DNA of 64,000 bases from NCBI RefSeq assembly GCF_030272615.1, contig NC_081410.1, positions 124,123,140 through 124,187,139 on the forward strand. The letters run 5' to 3'. The stretch is from Cryptomeria japonica (lineage: Eukaryota; Streptophyta; Pinopsida; Cupressales; Cupressaceae). The notes under the pieces were generated by a model that did no database searches, was not told the origin of the DNA, and was given only the letters and a program-made list of their open reading frames with translations. How positions within the stretch are numbered: the first letter of the stretch is position 1; each line of letters starts with the position of its first letter. This document shows, piece by piece, positions 1-10,480 of this stretch. The position numbers were made by a program, and so were the translations under genes.

Positions 1-289
1 TGCTTTGCATGCCGATAGATATGCATGCTATCGTGCTCTTTAACTCCACTCGCAGGTATTGAATATGAAATGTTTAAGCACCTTGTATTCTGTAGATATG
101 TGGTATGTGTATCAGATGGCTCCTTTCACGCAGATGCACTTAGCGGGTGTAGAGGTATTCATTTTCAAGTGAATGGAATTGTACGAATAGTGCCAGGCTC
201 TACGATTCTTTTGTGTCTGCACCGAATATGGGAGCTTTGGAGTAGGTTGTAAACATCCACCAAACCATCGATGGGAGGAAGATTTATGT
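1..289 (-). other. Possible post-LRR remnant of the neighbouring resistance-gene pseudogene
   Basis: Read on the minus strand this directly follows the LRR fragment at 290-711. Short open stretches occur in more than one frame with stops between them, as expected if the C-terminal, post-LRR part of an NBS-LRR protein had accumulated frameshifts. A plus-strand frame at 25-252 has no recognisable domain and is probably chance. The link to the LRR gene rests on adjacency and strand only. Confidence 0.3.
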
Positions 290-711
290 CAGATATTACA
301 GTTACAAATGCTCTGGTCGACCTGCATGCAAAAGCCGATAAAGTATTCTAAACCTTCCATTTTCTCAACTCGGTCACAGCCTCTTAGGTCAAACAATGTG
401 AGGGATGTCAATCATGCAAAGCTCGGAAGCTCAACCAACTCTGGGCAACACTTTATTACCAGCCTTTCAAGGTTTACCAGATCACAGATGACCCTTATAT
501 TCTTCAGATTTTCACAGGATGACAAAGTTATTAACTTGACTGTTGTTGGCAATGCTTCAATGTCCGTTAAATTATAATTATCGACTAGCATGAGTTTTTC
601 AAGGCAGGGATAACAGTGTTCAGAAATTGAAATCTCGTACACTTTAGTGTCCCATATCTCTATTTGATTCAGCTTGCTGAATGCAGAAGAAGGTAAAGAT
701 GTGTTGGTAAT
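290..711 (-). pseudogene. LRR fragment of a plant NBS-LRR (TNL-like) resistance gene, broken
   Basis: The minus strand from about 711 downward reads leucine-rich repeats: residues such as YPCLEKLMLVDNYNLTDIEA, then LPTTVKLITLSSCENLKNI, then LVNLERLVIKCCPELVELP. The spacing of L and C residues fits the plant disease-resistance LRR consensus, where this domain senses ligand or guards host proteins. The frame stops at 412-414 (TGA), but the same frame continues beyond it with SLTLFDLRGCDRVEKMEGLE, typical of the last repeats of conifer TNL proteins, until a second TGA at 289-291. The first stop is most simply a CGA (Arg) to TGA change. No TIR, NB-ARC or promoter is in the window, so this is a 3' fragment. 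LRR identity is fairly sure; the TNL subclass is inferred. Confidence 0.7.
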
Positions 712-830
712 TTATATATATTGTAAAGAATGTCATCACATCAAGTTTTACAGCTATTTATATATTGTATACAATGAATACTGGGTCGGTTTACTTCAAA
801 ACCCATGCTCGCTATCTCAAAGAGCTTTAA

Positions 831-1322
831 ATATGTTATGAGTATCCTTTTCAAATACAGATTGAAGAAGGAGTTGTGTCAAATATCATGAAATACAAGG
901 CTCAAGAGTATGAGTATGCCCCGATGATCACCACCATGATTCCAGAGGTTCATGATACCAAGATTGGGCACATAAATTTGCAGGAGATCAAAAAGTTCTT
1001 CATGGAAGGTGACAGATCAAAATTGTCTTGTAGAGTGGCAGGAGGTGGCTTGATTGAAGCAACATGTTTTCCCATCTCAATTCAATGTACAGATTTGGTG
1101 CTAGAATGCTCAAAAAGATATAATCTCGATGCAAGAGAGATAAGAGATGCAGACGGATCCTTAATGGCCAAACTAGACGGAATTTCAATAGCTATTATTC
1201 TTCGTTTGCCATATAAGGAAAAGTTCACTCACATCGATAAGCAAAAAGCTTATAAATACTTCAGCGATAATAGAAGCAAATGCCTCAACAATCTGGCTAA
1301 AGAATGGATGGTTGGGCCATGA
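831..1322 (+). pseudogene. aORF copy A, N-terminal segment
   Basis: The open frame begins after a TAA at 828-830. The first in-frame ATG is at 888; the codon at 876 is GTG, so no start is secure. The product has no enzyme motif I recognise. It contains a stretch ending DGISIAIILRLPYKEK and then a helical KAYKYF...NLAKEWM segment, which aligns by eye with the PY-[IK] and LTG-containing part of copies B (13877-14059) and C (38774-39000). A frame change near 1305-1330 joins it to the next segment, because the downstream frame continues the same family pattern. It lies 120 bp from the LRR pseudogene with no visible promoter. Likely part of one retroelement-borne protein of more than 1000 residues; function unknown. 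Confidence 0.55.
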
Positions 1323-2635
1323 GGAGGACAGTCTCAGCTTCCAAAAACACTCCATCATTCTCTTTTCATCAAAGAGATTTGTTACTCCATAGAGTGACAG
1401 GAAGTCCTGACTCCACTGAGTTTGAAATGTGGATGTATCTCTTCATAACAGTCAACTCTGCCGGTAAGCTTTTCATTGACTGGGGCCATTTCATCAGCAA
1501 CTGCATACATGACCAGTTAGTGCACTTCAAAACAAGTCAACGCTTCCATATGATTTCTTACTTGATATATGCTATTGCTAATTTGAGGTCATGGCCAGGG
1601 TTGAGTACTAATGGTGTCCTGAATCAAGAAACTCAAGTTTACCATTATTACAAGCAATTGCAACTTGAGGAAAGCTTTGTGTATTTCAGGCGGGTGAATG
1701 ATGCTTTCACAATATGGGCGGTAAGGTTATTACAAGGAGACATTGCCACCAGAATATCAAAGGAAGCCGCTAAATGGATAAAGAAATATGGAAATTTCTT
1801 CATCCAGTTTCCGAGATTTACCTATCTTCGAGTAGGAGGATTTGAAGGTTATCCACACAAGCTACCCAGATATGTTGATGATAAGCTCATTTTAGTTGAG
1901 ATTTGTCGGCAATTGGTTTTAGTTCAAAAGAAATGTAGAGATAGAAAGAATAAAGGGGTAGCCTTTCCCATTTGTCTCGGGCACTATAGATGTGAGTCAA
2001 GTTCAAGAGCAGATGAGACAGAAAAAGCTTTATCCAAGGTCAACTTGTATCCATATCAGATGAGGTTTCCTTTTGATAGTAAGGATTATGTCAAGAAGAG
2101 CTTAAAGTTAGGTCCTGGCTATTTTCATTTTCCTAATCTCGAAGACTTTTGGGAGGATTGCGAAGACGAGTTCGAGGTTAGAAAAAGAGATTGGACCAGG
2201 TTAACTTTGAAGCAAAAAAAAGATTTCAAGATGGATTGGACCATAGAAGGCATTGAAGATGATGGATCTGATTTGATTGATCCTATCTATTTTGAGCAAG
2301 TCCAGTCCCAGCCACTTCCTAGTTTGAATTGGGCAGATCCGGAAATGAGAGATGTCAAAGAAAGAACAAGTTTTGTAATCAAGAATTCTGAAGCCTGGAT
2401 TAAGAAGAAGATTACTCAAATGACTGCTACCAGACCAACAAAGGAAACTCCAAGAAGGAAAGGAAGTCAGCTTGAGAGCTCTACGTCACTGCATTCTTCC
2501 CATACTCTAGCTAGGGATACTCCTTCTTACCAGAATACTCAAGGAAGTGATGGAGATGAAGACCCTCCAAGGAGGAACAATCTCAAAACACATGTGGTGA
2601 TGAACCCCGACAAAAGAGGAAGAAATCCAGAGTAA
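1304..2635 (+). CDS. aORF copy A, central segment (443 aa, unknown function)
   Basis: This long uninterrupted frame is unusual in an otherwise decayed window. Residues about 50-95 (SAGKLFIDWGHFISNCIHDQ through SYLIYAIANL) match in order and spacing the regions of copies B and C that carry FGSLLGSLVMY and FGSLIGCLALY. The middle is basic and aromatic, with GYPHKLPRYVDDKLILVE. The end (residues about 375-443) is a low-complexity S/T/K/R linker. There is no protease, integrase, RT or helicase motif. The frame probably continues into the next segment through a frameshift near 2610-2640. The layout resembles extra ORFs carried by plant LTR elements, for example the env-like position of Sireviruses or the class annotated as putative plant transposon protein. 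That comparison is inference. Confidence 0.55.
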   Translation: MDGWAMRRTVSASKNTPSFSFHQRDLLLHRVTGSPDSTEFEMWMYLFITVNSAGKLFIDWGHFISNCIHDQLVHFKTSQRFHMISYLIYAIANLRSWPGLSTNGVLNQETQVYHYYKQLQLEESFVYFRRVNDAFTIWAVRLLQGDIATRISKEAAKWIKKYGNFFIQFPRFTYLRVGGFEGYPHKLPRYVDDKLILVEICRQLVLVQKKCRDRKNKGVAFPICLGHYRCESSSRADETEKALSKVNLYPYQMRFPFDSKDYVKKSLKLGPGYFHFPNLEDFWEDCEDEFEVRKRDWTRLTLKQKKDFKMDWTIEGIEDDGSDLIDPIYFEQVQSQPLPSLNWADPEMRDVKERTSFVIKNSEAWIKKKITQMTATRPTKETPRRKGSQLESSTSLHSSHTLARDTPSYQNTQGSDGDEDPPRRNNLKTHVVMNPDKRGRNPE

Positions 2636-2790
2636 AAGACATATAAGAAAATTCTATTGCAAGTCAAGTAAAGGATCAAGTTCCAGTGGAAATTCTGGAT
2701 GACACAAGATTTGATGATGGAATGCATTGCATATCTCCCTCAGTTCCTATTGAATCCCTATGACAAGAAGCACAACAAAATACTTTAGTC

Positions 2791-4137
2791 ATGGATTCAT
2801 CATTTCCAAGCAATCCAAGAAATCAATTTGAAGAAATCAGAGAGGTGACAACAACACTAGTAGCAAGACAAGAAATCATCCAAGAGTCTACAGGAAATTC
2901 TTCTTTCCCATGGTTAGAACAAAGTCTGTTGAAGAAGAGGAAGGTAGAAAAGCTAGTGGTACCTGAATTTAGTAGCATATCTGATCTTTTTGGAAGAGCT
3001 GAAAAACTAAAGAAACTCAAAGTATCCTCAAGAATAAAGACTGGTCCAAATTCAAAGAATATGTGCTTAGAGATTGCTCAACCCATATCCGAGAAGGATA
3101 CAAATGAGGCCACCTCTGTGGACTTTGTTGTGACAAAGATTGATATGGGACCTTCTTCTCATGAGTCTGATATTCAGAACTTTAATGTGATGGCAGCCAG
3201 AATGGTGGAGAGAAGTGAAAAGGATAAGCAATCCAAGGATCAATTGAAACAACAAGTGCACACTTTGTCTTCTTACTTGAGATCCGTAGTTGATACCCCC
3301 ACTATGCCACTAAGTGTAGATCGCCAGCCAATTATATTTACACCAGAAGGAGTAATTGAAAGGAATGTTATGGATAATCTTCAAAAGTACCAAGCCTATG
3401 GAAAGGTAATTGAAGGTTGGGTAGAAAAGGTCAAAACTCTTGCATGTGATTTCCTAGTCCAAGCAAAATCTATCCATGATGAGGCCTTAATAAAGAAAAA
3501 TACTATTGAGCAAGACTTGAAGAATGTCAAGAAAGAGGAAACAGCTTGGAAGGAAATTGTGAATGATTTCAAACAAATGATAGAAATTGGAATGGACACC
3601 CTTGCAACTGAGAAAATCATGCCTAGTAATGAAAAAGATTATCTAGAAATATGGATAGAAAGCATTAACTGGAAACTAGTGATCATAGATCAAGTTTCAT
3701 CAGAATTAGAAAAGCTCATGCTTTTATGTGATCAAGTGTGTACCAAACTCCAAGGACAACTCACTACTCTTCTCCCAGATGTGACATTGATGGAAGATTT
3801 GCAGGTGTTACAGAATAGCTTCCAGAACATGGTAGATCAACAGCTTTTTAACAGGACAAATTTCAGTGAAAATACCATCGAAAGGTTGATTGATATTTAC
3901 TATTCCTTGAGAACTTCTATGCCTCAGACACTCAGCATGGTGACAAAACTAAGTGGCATTCATAGAAACTTGAAGACATGGAAAATGAGGATAGCTAACA
4001 TCCTAATTCCCAAAGGAAAATCTGTCACTTCGGCCATTCGGCTTTTCAGAATCTTCAGAGACAAAGGACCTGGACAACCTAATGTGCCTACAGAAGCAAC
4101 AGCCTCATCGGCAATGCAAGGAGTTAGCTTAGAATAA
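2791..4137 (+). CDS. aORF copy A, C-terminal coiled-coil segment (448 aa)
   Basis: An ATG at 2791 opens a 448-residue frame. The same frame is readable upstream to about 2640 with only a TAA and a TGA in the way, so it was probably fused to the preceding segment. The product is rich in E, K, L and Q with long predicted helices (about residues 125-165 and 205-300), consistent with coiled coil. A KKRK cluster near residue 50 could be a nuclear signal. The segment containing LQNSFQNMVDQQLFNRTNFS resembles by eye the C-terminal ORF of LARD-1 (15159-15431). No enzymatic motif is seen. Being intact over 1.3 kb suggests a younger copy than B or C. Function unknown. Confidence 0.5.
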   Translation: MDSSFPSNPRNQFEEIREVTTTLVARQEIIQESTGNSSFPWLEQSLLKKRKVEKLVVPEFSSISDLFGRAEKLKKLKVSSRIKTGPNSKNMCLEIAQPISEKDTNEATSVDFVVTKIDMGPSSHESDIQNFNVMAARMVERSEKDKQSKDQLKQQVHTLSSYLRSVVDTPTMPLSVDRQPIIFTPEGVIERNVMDNLQKYQAYGKVIEGWVEKVKTLACDFLVQAKSIHDEALIKKNTIEQDLKNVKKEETAWKEIVNDFKQMIEIGMDTLATEKIMPSNEKDYLEIWIESINWKLVIIDQVSSELEKLMLLCDQVCTKLQGQLTTLLPDVTLMEDLQVLQNSFQNMVDQQLFNRTNFSENTIERLIDIYYSLRTSMPQTLSMVTKLSGIHRNLKTWKMRIANILIPKGKSVTSAIRLFRIFRDKGPGQPNVPTEATASSAMQGVSLE

Positions 4138-4770
4138 GTGCAGAGTTGCACTTTGTATAGTCTCCATTTTTGTTGTGTTACTCGCATCATGTTTTTGTAT
4201 TTCTTTGTAAATAACTCTCATGATCGAGTTTCCTTTCTCTCATCTCTATTTCTGTATTGTAATAAAAGATAATCTTGGCTCTTTTCATATGAGGTAGTTA
4301 TCCTAAGTTCTCATTTTGGGTAGTTATTCTAAGTAGTTATTTTTCCCAAAGTTGAGGAAGTTATTTCAAGTAGTTGAGGAAGTTATAAAGTAGTTATAAA
4401 GGTGGTTACCACTTCACCTATATATACCTCATTATTATTCAATGGAGGGGATTCCACTTTTTCACAAGCTTTGTATAAGAGACTTGGATAGTGTTATTCA
4501 AGCAATTAAGCAATAGAGATCAATTTGGATGTGTGTTCAACTTATTCTCATGGGTTATTATCAATGTTCTTATGTTTAATTGATGATTACCTAATGCTTT
4601 CCCTTTAACATTGAATGTGAAGAAGATTATTTCAAGTTGTGGTATCTCAAACTAGATTATATGGAATTTATTTTAAACTAGATTCATACCTTGTATGGCA
4701 TTCAATCTTTCTTTATTGTTCGTTCTTTAAATTTTTGAAAAATCCAAATACCCCCATTATACGAGGGAGC
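4138..4770 (+). repeat. LTR-like tail downstream of aORF copy A
   Basis: Non-coding sequence with the parts expected of an LTR: a string of GTAGTTAT-type direct repeats (4293-4405), an AATAAA at 4261, a TATA box at 4419, then a 60-bp region that would hold the RNA start. I could not find a partner LTR upstream of 831 or a target duplication, so it may be the 3' LTR of a truncated element or an unrelated promoter-like repeat. Confidence 0.35.
4419..4426 (+). promoter_or_regulatory. TATA box in LTR-like tail
   Basis: TATATATA preceded by a C-rich ACTTCACC and followed about 25 bp later by ATTCAATGGAGGGG. This is the usual spacing of a plant LTR promoter. Whether it is active cannot be told. 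Confidence 0.4.
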
Positions 4771-4918
4771 TGCCCCTCTCAAACGCAGAGAAGAATTACC
4801 ATTTCTTTATGATTCTTCAACTGTTGTGAACGTTTTGTTGCTAATTCCAGGGCAAAACAGAGTTTTTCAAGAAAGTTTCTTAAAGCAACAAATCCGTTTA
4901 CCAACACATATACATATA

Positions 4919-4991
4919 AATATACATATATGCATGTGTCAATAGGGTTATTTCCTAAATTATTCCATTGTTGGGTCATTTTCACATCTTA
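4919..4991 (+). repeat. Left copy of 75-bp direct repeat flanking the microsatellite
   Basis: Contains GTCAATAGGGTTATTTCC and ATTCCATTGTTGGGTCATTT and recurs almost identically at 6024-6100. The two copies sit exactly at the edges of the simple-repeat block. Confidence 0.85.
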
Positions 4992-5011
4992 TATATATAT
5001 ATGTACATATG

Positions 5012-5052
<41 letters not shown>

Positions 5053-5181
5053 GTATATATATGTATATATGTGTATATATATGTATATATGTGTATATAT
5101 ATATGTAGATATATATATGTGTGTGTGTGTATATGTATATGTATATGTATGTTTATGTATATGTATATGTATATGTATGTA

Positions 5182-5228
<47 letters not shown>

Positions 5229-5528
5229 CTATATATACATATACATATATATGTATGTATATATATGTACTATATATATATATGTATGTATATATATGTA
5301 CATATATATACATATATATATACATGTATGTATGTATGTATATATGGACATAGATATATGTGTATGTATATATATATATATGTGTGTGTATATATATATA
5401 TATGTACATATGTATATATGTATATGTATATGTATGTATATATATATATGTGTATATATATATATATATGTAGATATATGTGTGTGTGTATGTATATGCA
5501 TATGTATAGGTATATGTATATGTATATG

Positions 5529-5572
<44 letters not shown>

Positions 5573-5636
5573 GATATATATATGTATATATATGTACATA
5601 CATGTATGTATATATATATATGTACATACATGTATG

Positions 5637-5707
<71 letters not shown>

Positions 5708-5854
5708 ACATATATCTATGTACATATATATGTATATTTATATGTACATATGTATGTATATATATATGTATATATGTATATGCATATGTATGTATATGTA
5801 TATGTATATGTATATATGTGTGTATATATATGTAGATATATATGTGTGTGTGTG

Positions 5855-5885
<31 letters not shown>

Positions 5886-5958
5886 GTATATGTATGTTTA
5901 TGTTTATGTATATGTATATGTATATGTATATCTTTATATATGTATATGTGTATGTATA

Positions 5959-6026
<68 letters not shown>

Positions 6027-6029
6027 CAT
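4990..6029 (+). repeat. 1.04-kb compound microsatellite (TA, TATG, GT)
   Basis: Almost the whole interval is purine-pyrimidine alternation: runs of TA, tracts of TATG/TACATA and several pure GT runs (about 5190-5225, 5645-5690, 5965-6017). The long open frames on both strands (poly Y/I/C/V/M and poly Y/I/T/H) are artefacts of this composition and are not genes. Alternating purine-pyrimidine DNA of this length can adopt Z-DNA or cruciform structures. Confidence 0.95.
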
Positions 6030-6100
6030 ATACATATATGCACGTGTCAATATGGTTATTTCCTAAATTATTCCATTGTTGGGTCATTTTCACACCTTAT
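6024..6100 (+). repeat. Right copy of 75-bp direct repeat flanking the microsatellite
   Basis: Differs from the 4919-4991 copy at only a few positions (for example GTCAATATGG against GTCAATAGGG). High identity suggests a recent local duplication, or expansion of the microsatellite within a tandem array. Confidence 0.85.
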
Positions 6101-6106
6101 CACTTA

Positions 6107-6369
6107 AGTTTACTTAGGGCTCTTTTAGGGAATTTTTACTTTGTCTCATATCATAAGAGTAAGACACCTTCCATAATCTTATGTTTTCCTATGTCTCGCC
6201 TCAATCTATATAACTAAGAGTCTCTCATACATTGAATATGAATTCTATTTATATTCTTTGATATGAATATATAAGTTATTCTTGTCATGTTGATCTTCTA
6301 TGTACTTTGTGTTTTTCATTCGGCCTTTAGATCTTGGGTGGTTATCTTCATAGACAAACCTGACATGTT
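6107..6369 (+). repeat. Possible remnant of an LTR end
   Basis: Carries CTATATAACT near 6205 and ends at GACATGTTATCAAAGC (about 6361-6377), which resembles a degraded initiator-Met primer site after an LTR end. No partner LTR or target duplication was found, so this is weak. Confidence 0.2.
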
Positions 6370-7959
6370 ATCAAAGCTTATTGAGTGTCTTTGGTTAGTT
6401 TTTTAGGAGAACTTGAGTGTTATTGTATTTTTTTAAGCATTGAATATTATCTTCTCTTCTATCTTGGATGATCTAGAGAATAAAAAATATGTGATAGAAA
6501 TATTAGATTTTGGGAGTTTTTATCGTGACTTTGTATTATAGGTATATTCAAGGGATTGGCAGAATGAATCAGAGCTCACCATTGTGTCTAGAGTGCTTGA
6601 GTAGGTCAGATTTCTATTTGTTTTATCTCAGTTGACATTAGACACCAAATTCACAAGGCTTTTAAGTTGGGAATTAATTGCTAGATCCAAAAGGTAGCCA
6701 TGATTTTGAAGCGTTTTAGGTCAAATCTAACCTTGTCATCAAATATAGAAGGCCCAGGAACCTAAAGATTAATTGTCAATTTATCAATTTTAGAGAAATC
6801 TCTCTTTTGAGACAAAAAATTTACTTTTGATCCATATAATCTAACCCCTACAGAATTTGGTACAAATTTATAAATAATTTTTTTTTAAAAAATGTTCTAC
6901 AAAGATTTTTTTCCAAATAAAAACTCCAAGGGTACCTAATAGGTACCCTACATGGACTCCTATCAAAACCCATACCATAAGGACCGACCTCCAGTGGTGT
7001 AGGCCCCATCTTAGAGACCACAACCCTTTCAAGAGTCTAGAAACCCCTATTAGGATCATGATCTCTTAAGACAGCTCAACTCCTCTTAAAGAAGTCATGG
7101 GGAGTGGCCATAGGGCCCATCCACTAAGCAAAAAAATAATATTTTTTATTTATATAAAAAAAAAACCCCATGTTACAACTCACCAAATTTGATGACTAAT
7201 TCGGTAGTTTGACTAAATTTGATAGGCCTTGTCCAATTAGAAGATCCTTAACTAAACTCAATTGAGTTCTAGAATTGAAAAAATTTTAAGTTTACTTTGT
7301 GGAGACATATATTTAGCAATGACTTCATGCTTATGTCAACAAGTGAACTTTGAATTTTGCCCCCTTTTGGTAGGATTAAATTTTCAATCCAACTTTAGAG
7401 GCTCATAACTTGGACTCCAAAACTCTTTTTCTTTAGTATTTTTTCAATTTAGGTTATTCTTTTGCACTCTACATGGTGGTACAAATGGTTTCAGATTCCA
7501 ATACATATATTTTAAGGAAATTATATATTTTCATACGTGTTGGTGAACAATTATAATTTTGGTAAGTTTTTGGGCTCCATTTAGGCTAATACAAACTCTT
7601 TTTCAAGTGTATTTTTTATAGAAGTGTATAATTTTTCAAGTACTTTATAGTGGTGTTATTTGTTTGTATCCATTGTGGTAAAAAAATTGACATTTTCATC
7701 ATATAGCCTTATTTTGGCAATTATAAATCATTGCAGTAAAAGACCACTTTGTATTTTTTAGCAAGTGGTAATTGTAACTACCTTAAGTATAAAGTTTCAA
7801 ATCATTTTCCTTTGAGGGGGGGGGGGGGCGCGCACGAGAGGGGGGTTATTTGATTGAATAATTTGGGGGGGTTGTTTTGTGTGGTTGTGTTCATTTCCTT
7901 TTTGAGTTACTACTTGTGCTCTCATAATCTTGGCCATGGGTTAACTTAATTCCCTCATT
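6370..7959. other. No gene recognised; AT-rich, with G-runs
   Basis: I see no coding domain. A G13 run at 7816-7828 followed by CGCGCACGAGAG, then G6 and G7 runs up to 7870, is the only striking structure. A short minus-strand frame at 6868-7059 has no domain. Confidence 0.6.
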
Positions 7960-8330
7960 TGACTCCACATAATTATGCAACTTGTAAATCACATGCATGG
8001 AATGCTTCAATGAGTGAAGGATTAACTCAATGCATTGATGGAACCATTCTAGAACCAATTGATCTTAAATAGAAAATGAATTGGCTCATTAGAAGTACTA
8101 TGATACTTGGATATCTACGTGCATATGTTTCTCTAGACCTTCTTTTTCACACTAATAAGTGTAAAATGCCTAAGGAGGCCTAGGAGTAAATTTCCATATT
8201 GTATGGCCAATTGATAAGGTTAGAGGATATCAAATTGATAGCGATCTCAATAATCTTGATAAAAAATTTGACAATATCTAATATTTTGTAACTAAAGCTA
8301 ATGATAGTTTCACGGAAATTCCTTTAAAGT
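7960..8330 (+). pseudogene. Ty1/copia gag remnant (UBN2-like)
   Basis: Translated pieces in more than one frame fit the plant copia Gag pattern in order: a DGTILEPID start, NELA-like helix residues, then CKMPKEA followed by stops, and DKVRGYQIDSDLNNL with KKFDNI and FVTKAND. In intact Gag these form the helical RNA-binding capsid-like domain. Stops and frame changes are dense and the piece ends where LINE sequence begins. Family call from pattern memory only. Confidence 0.4.
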
Positions 8331-8366
8331 CCTCTACAAGTGTTGGCCAAAACTTGTGTCTTTTCT

Positions 8367-10480
8367 TCAACTTACTCTATTTTGATTAACAAAAGCCCTT
8401 GAGGATATTTTCATGCTTCCCACCTACATTCTATCTCTCATCAATAATTCATAGATGACATTTTATTATTGGGGGGAGTTTCTATAGTTGAGGCCACTAA
8501 ATGGGTTAGGATTATCAAATATTATGCTTAAGTTTTTGGAAAAAAAATCAGCATTGAAAATAGTGTCATTTTTTTCCTAATTTTCCTTGTAACACTACAA
8601 AACAAAAATGCTAGATTTATCACATGTAATATCCAACAAATTCCTAATTCATACCTGGGTATACCTCTAACCCTTGAAAGTTAATAACTTTGTTTGGACT
8701 AATCTAATTGGAATAGTTCAAAAAATATTTCAACTTGGAAAGTGTTCTTTCAAGAAATGCAAGTAAACTCCAACTTCTTCAATCCTCTTTTCAAAGTACC
8801 TCTATTTACTTTCTTTCCCTCTTCAATATACCCAAGGTCATGGTTGATAAGTTAGAAAAAAAATACAGAAAAAATTCTCTAGTCAAGTACAAAATGAAAA
8901 ATAGGGTCTAGATTTGGTGATCTGAGAGATCATCTATCCTTATAAACAAGATGGAGGTCTCAATATTAGAAAAACAAGATTAATGAATACGTTCCCTCTA
9001 ACCAAATCCAATTGGAAACTATTAAAGAAAAAATATGAATGGTCTACCATTATGAAGCCTAAATATCTAAATAAAAAATACAATATCGCTCTTGTTCAAT
9101 ATCAATAATTGCTAAGAGGTTTTGATATTTGGAATAATCATGTGAAGACAAAAGTGACAATAAGTTTTGTTATGAGATGGAAAATTGGAAATGGTGAAAA
9201 GGTTAGATTCTAGGAAAAATCATGGATTATTGTTGTTTGTATGGAGCTCTAACCAATTTTTTTAACTATTCAAATTGGTCTAAACAAAAGATTAGGAAGC
9301 CTAGCAAAAGACTACCAAAATACTACTTCCAACCCTCCTTAGAGGATTGATCCAAATTGTTATGATCCTCCTCTCAACCTCACTACTTTTGAACTTCTCA
9401 AAGTTATTTCCAATCATAGGTTCTATAGACTACATTTAATGGATAACTTTCTTTGTTTGTACTCTCAAGATGGGGATTTCTCTATTAAGTCTAGTTATAT
9501 TAATTTGGTTGTTCCTAAATTTTATGCCCATCTCAACTAGATGAAATGATGGTTAAAAATAAAAATTCTCCCATAGTTGGCTTCTTTTAAGGGACTATCT
9601 ATCATTGAATTTTTTTACTATTAATAATCTTTGGAAAAGAGGCATGCAACAAGTGAATAGATGTTTTCTATATGAACAAAAAGGAGAAAGTATTGATCAT
9701 CTCCCAATTCACTTTATTATGCCTAGAAAACCCAACAAAAAATCTTCAACAATTTCATTATCAATTGGGTTTGGCAAGATAATGTTAAAAGCATAATGGA
9801 TAGTTGGGTCCACACTTTTTCCCACCCTCCACATTGTGGAAACATGGTGGTAGGTTTTTTTTTATTTCAATGAGGTCTCTCAAAAACAATACAATAACAA
9901 GATATTTAAAAGCAAACACAAAACTTGGGAATCCCTAGTCGATTCTATTCTCCATAACATTAAGGATAATATTAGAGAATTGATACCAAAAAAACCTAGA
10001 ATAAACCCATCTAAGTTGGAAATAAGGATAGATCAAATGTGGGACATCCTAGAAAAAATTGCTAATGTTGATCCCCCATTAGTTAATCTCCCATAAATAT
10101 ACTATTTGGGCCCCCATTCTACAAATTGGTTCAAACTCAACTTTGATGGTTTGATTCGACTAAAGGAAACTTGGGCCAAGAAGGAGGGTGTGGAATTCTA
10201 AGAGATTCAAAGGGGTATGATGATATTTTTCTATGCTATCAATCTAAGGATTTGATCTTCAAACTATGTTGAGGTTGTGAGTGTCTTCCATGATTTTCAA
10301 ATTTCCATAAATAAGGGTATAACTAAAGTGATAATAGAAGGGGACTCCAAAAATATAATTGATATTTTGACATCTAAAGAGAATCCTAGCTACTCTTATC
10401 AAGGGAAAATTAGAACTAATGCAATGTAAGAAGCGTCAAGTTCACCAAAATGTAAGGGAATGAAATAGGATTCAAATAGG
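8367..10480 (+). pseudogene. LINE (non-LTR) retrotransposon remnant: RT C-terminus, zf-RVT, RNase H
   Basis: Non-LTR pol motifs occur in the right order. At 8451 there is IDDILLLGGVSIVEATKWVR, the catalytic [FA]xDD box of LINE RT. At 8646 PNSYLGIPLT follows. At about 8950 comes GGLNIRKTRLMNTFPLTKSN, then WKIGNGEKVRFW (about 9180-9215). At 9605-9720 NLWKRGMQQVNRCFLYEQKG belongs to the zf-RVT domain, and at about 10128 WFKLNFDG opens an RNase H domain. Frames shift several times and stops are frequent. The GLRQGDPLSP part of RT is missing just before the DD box, indicating an internal deletion. The 5' half (endonuclease, ORF1) is absent, as usual for 5'-truncated LINEs. No poly-A tail or target duplication was identified. 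Confidence 0.75.

Noticed and set aside
4930-6107. Long open frames on both strands (up to 301 codons) in the simple-repeat region
   Set aside because: They translate to Y/I/C/V/M or Y/I/T/H alternation only and exist in several frames and both strands at once, which is a product of the microsatellite.
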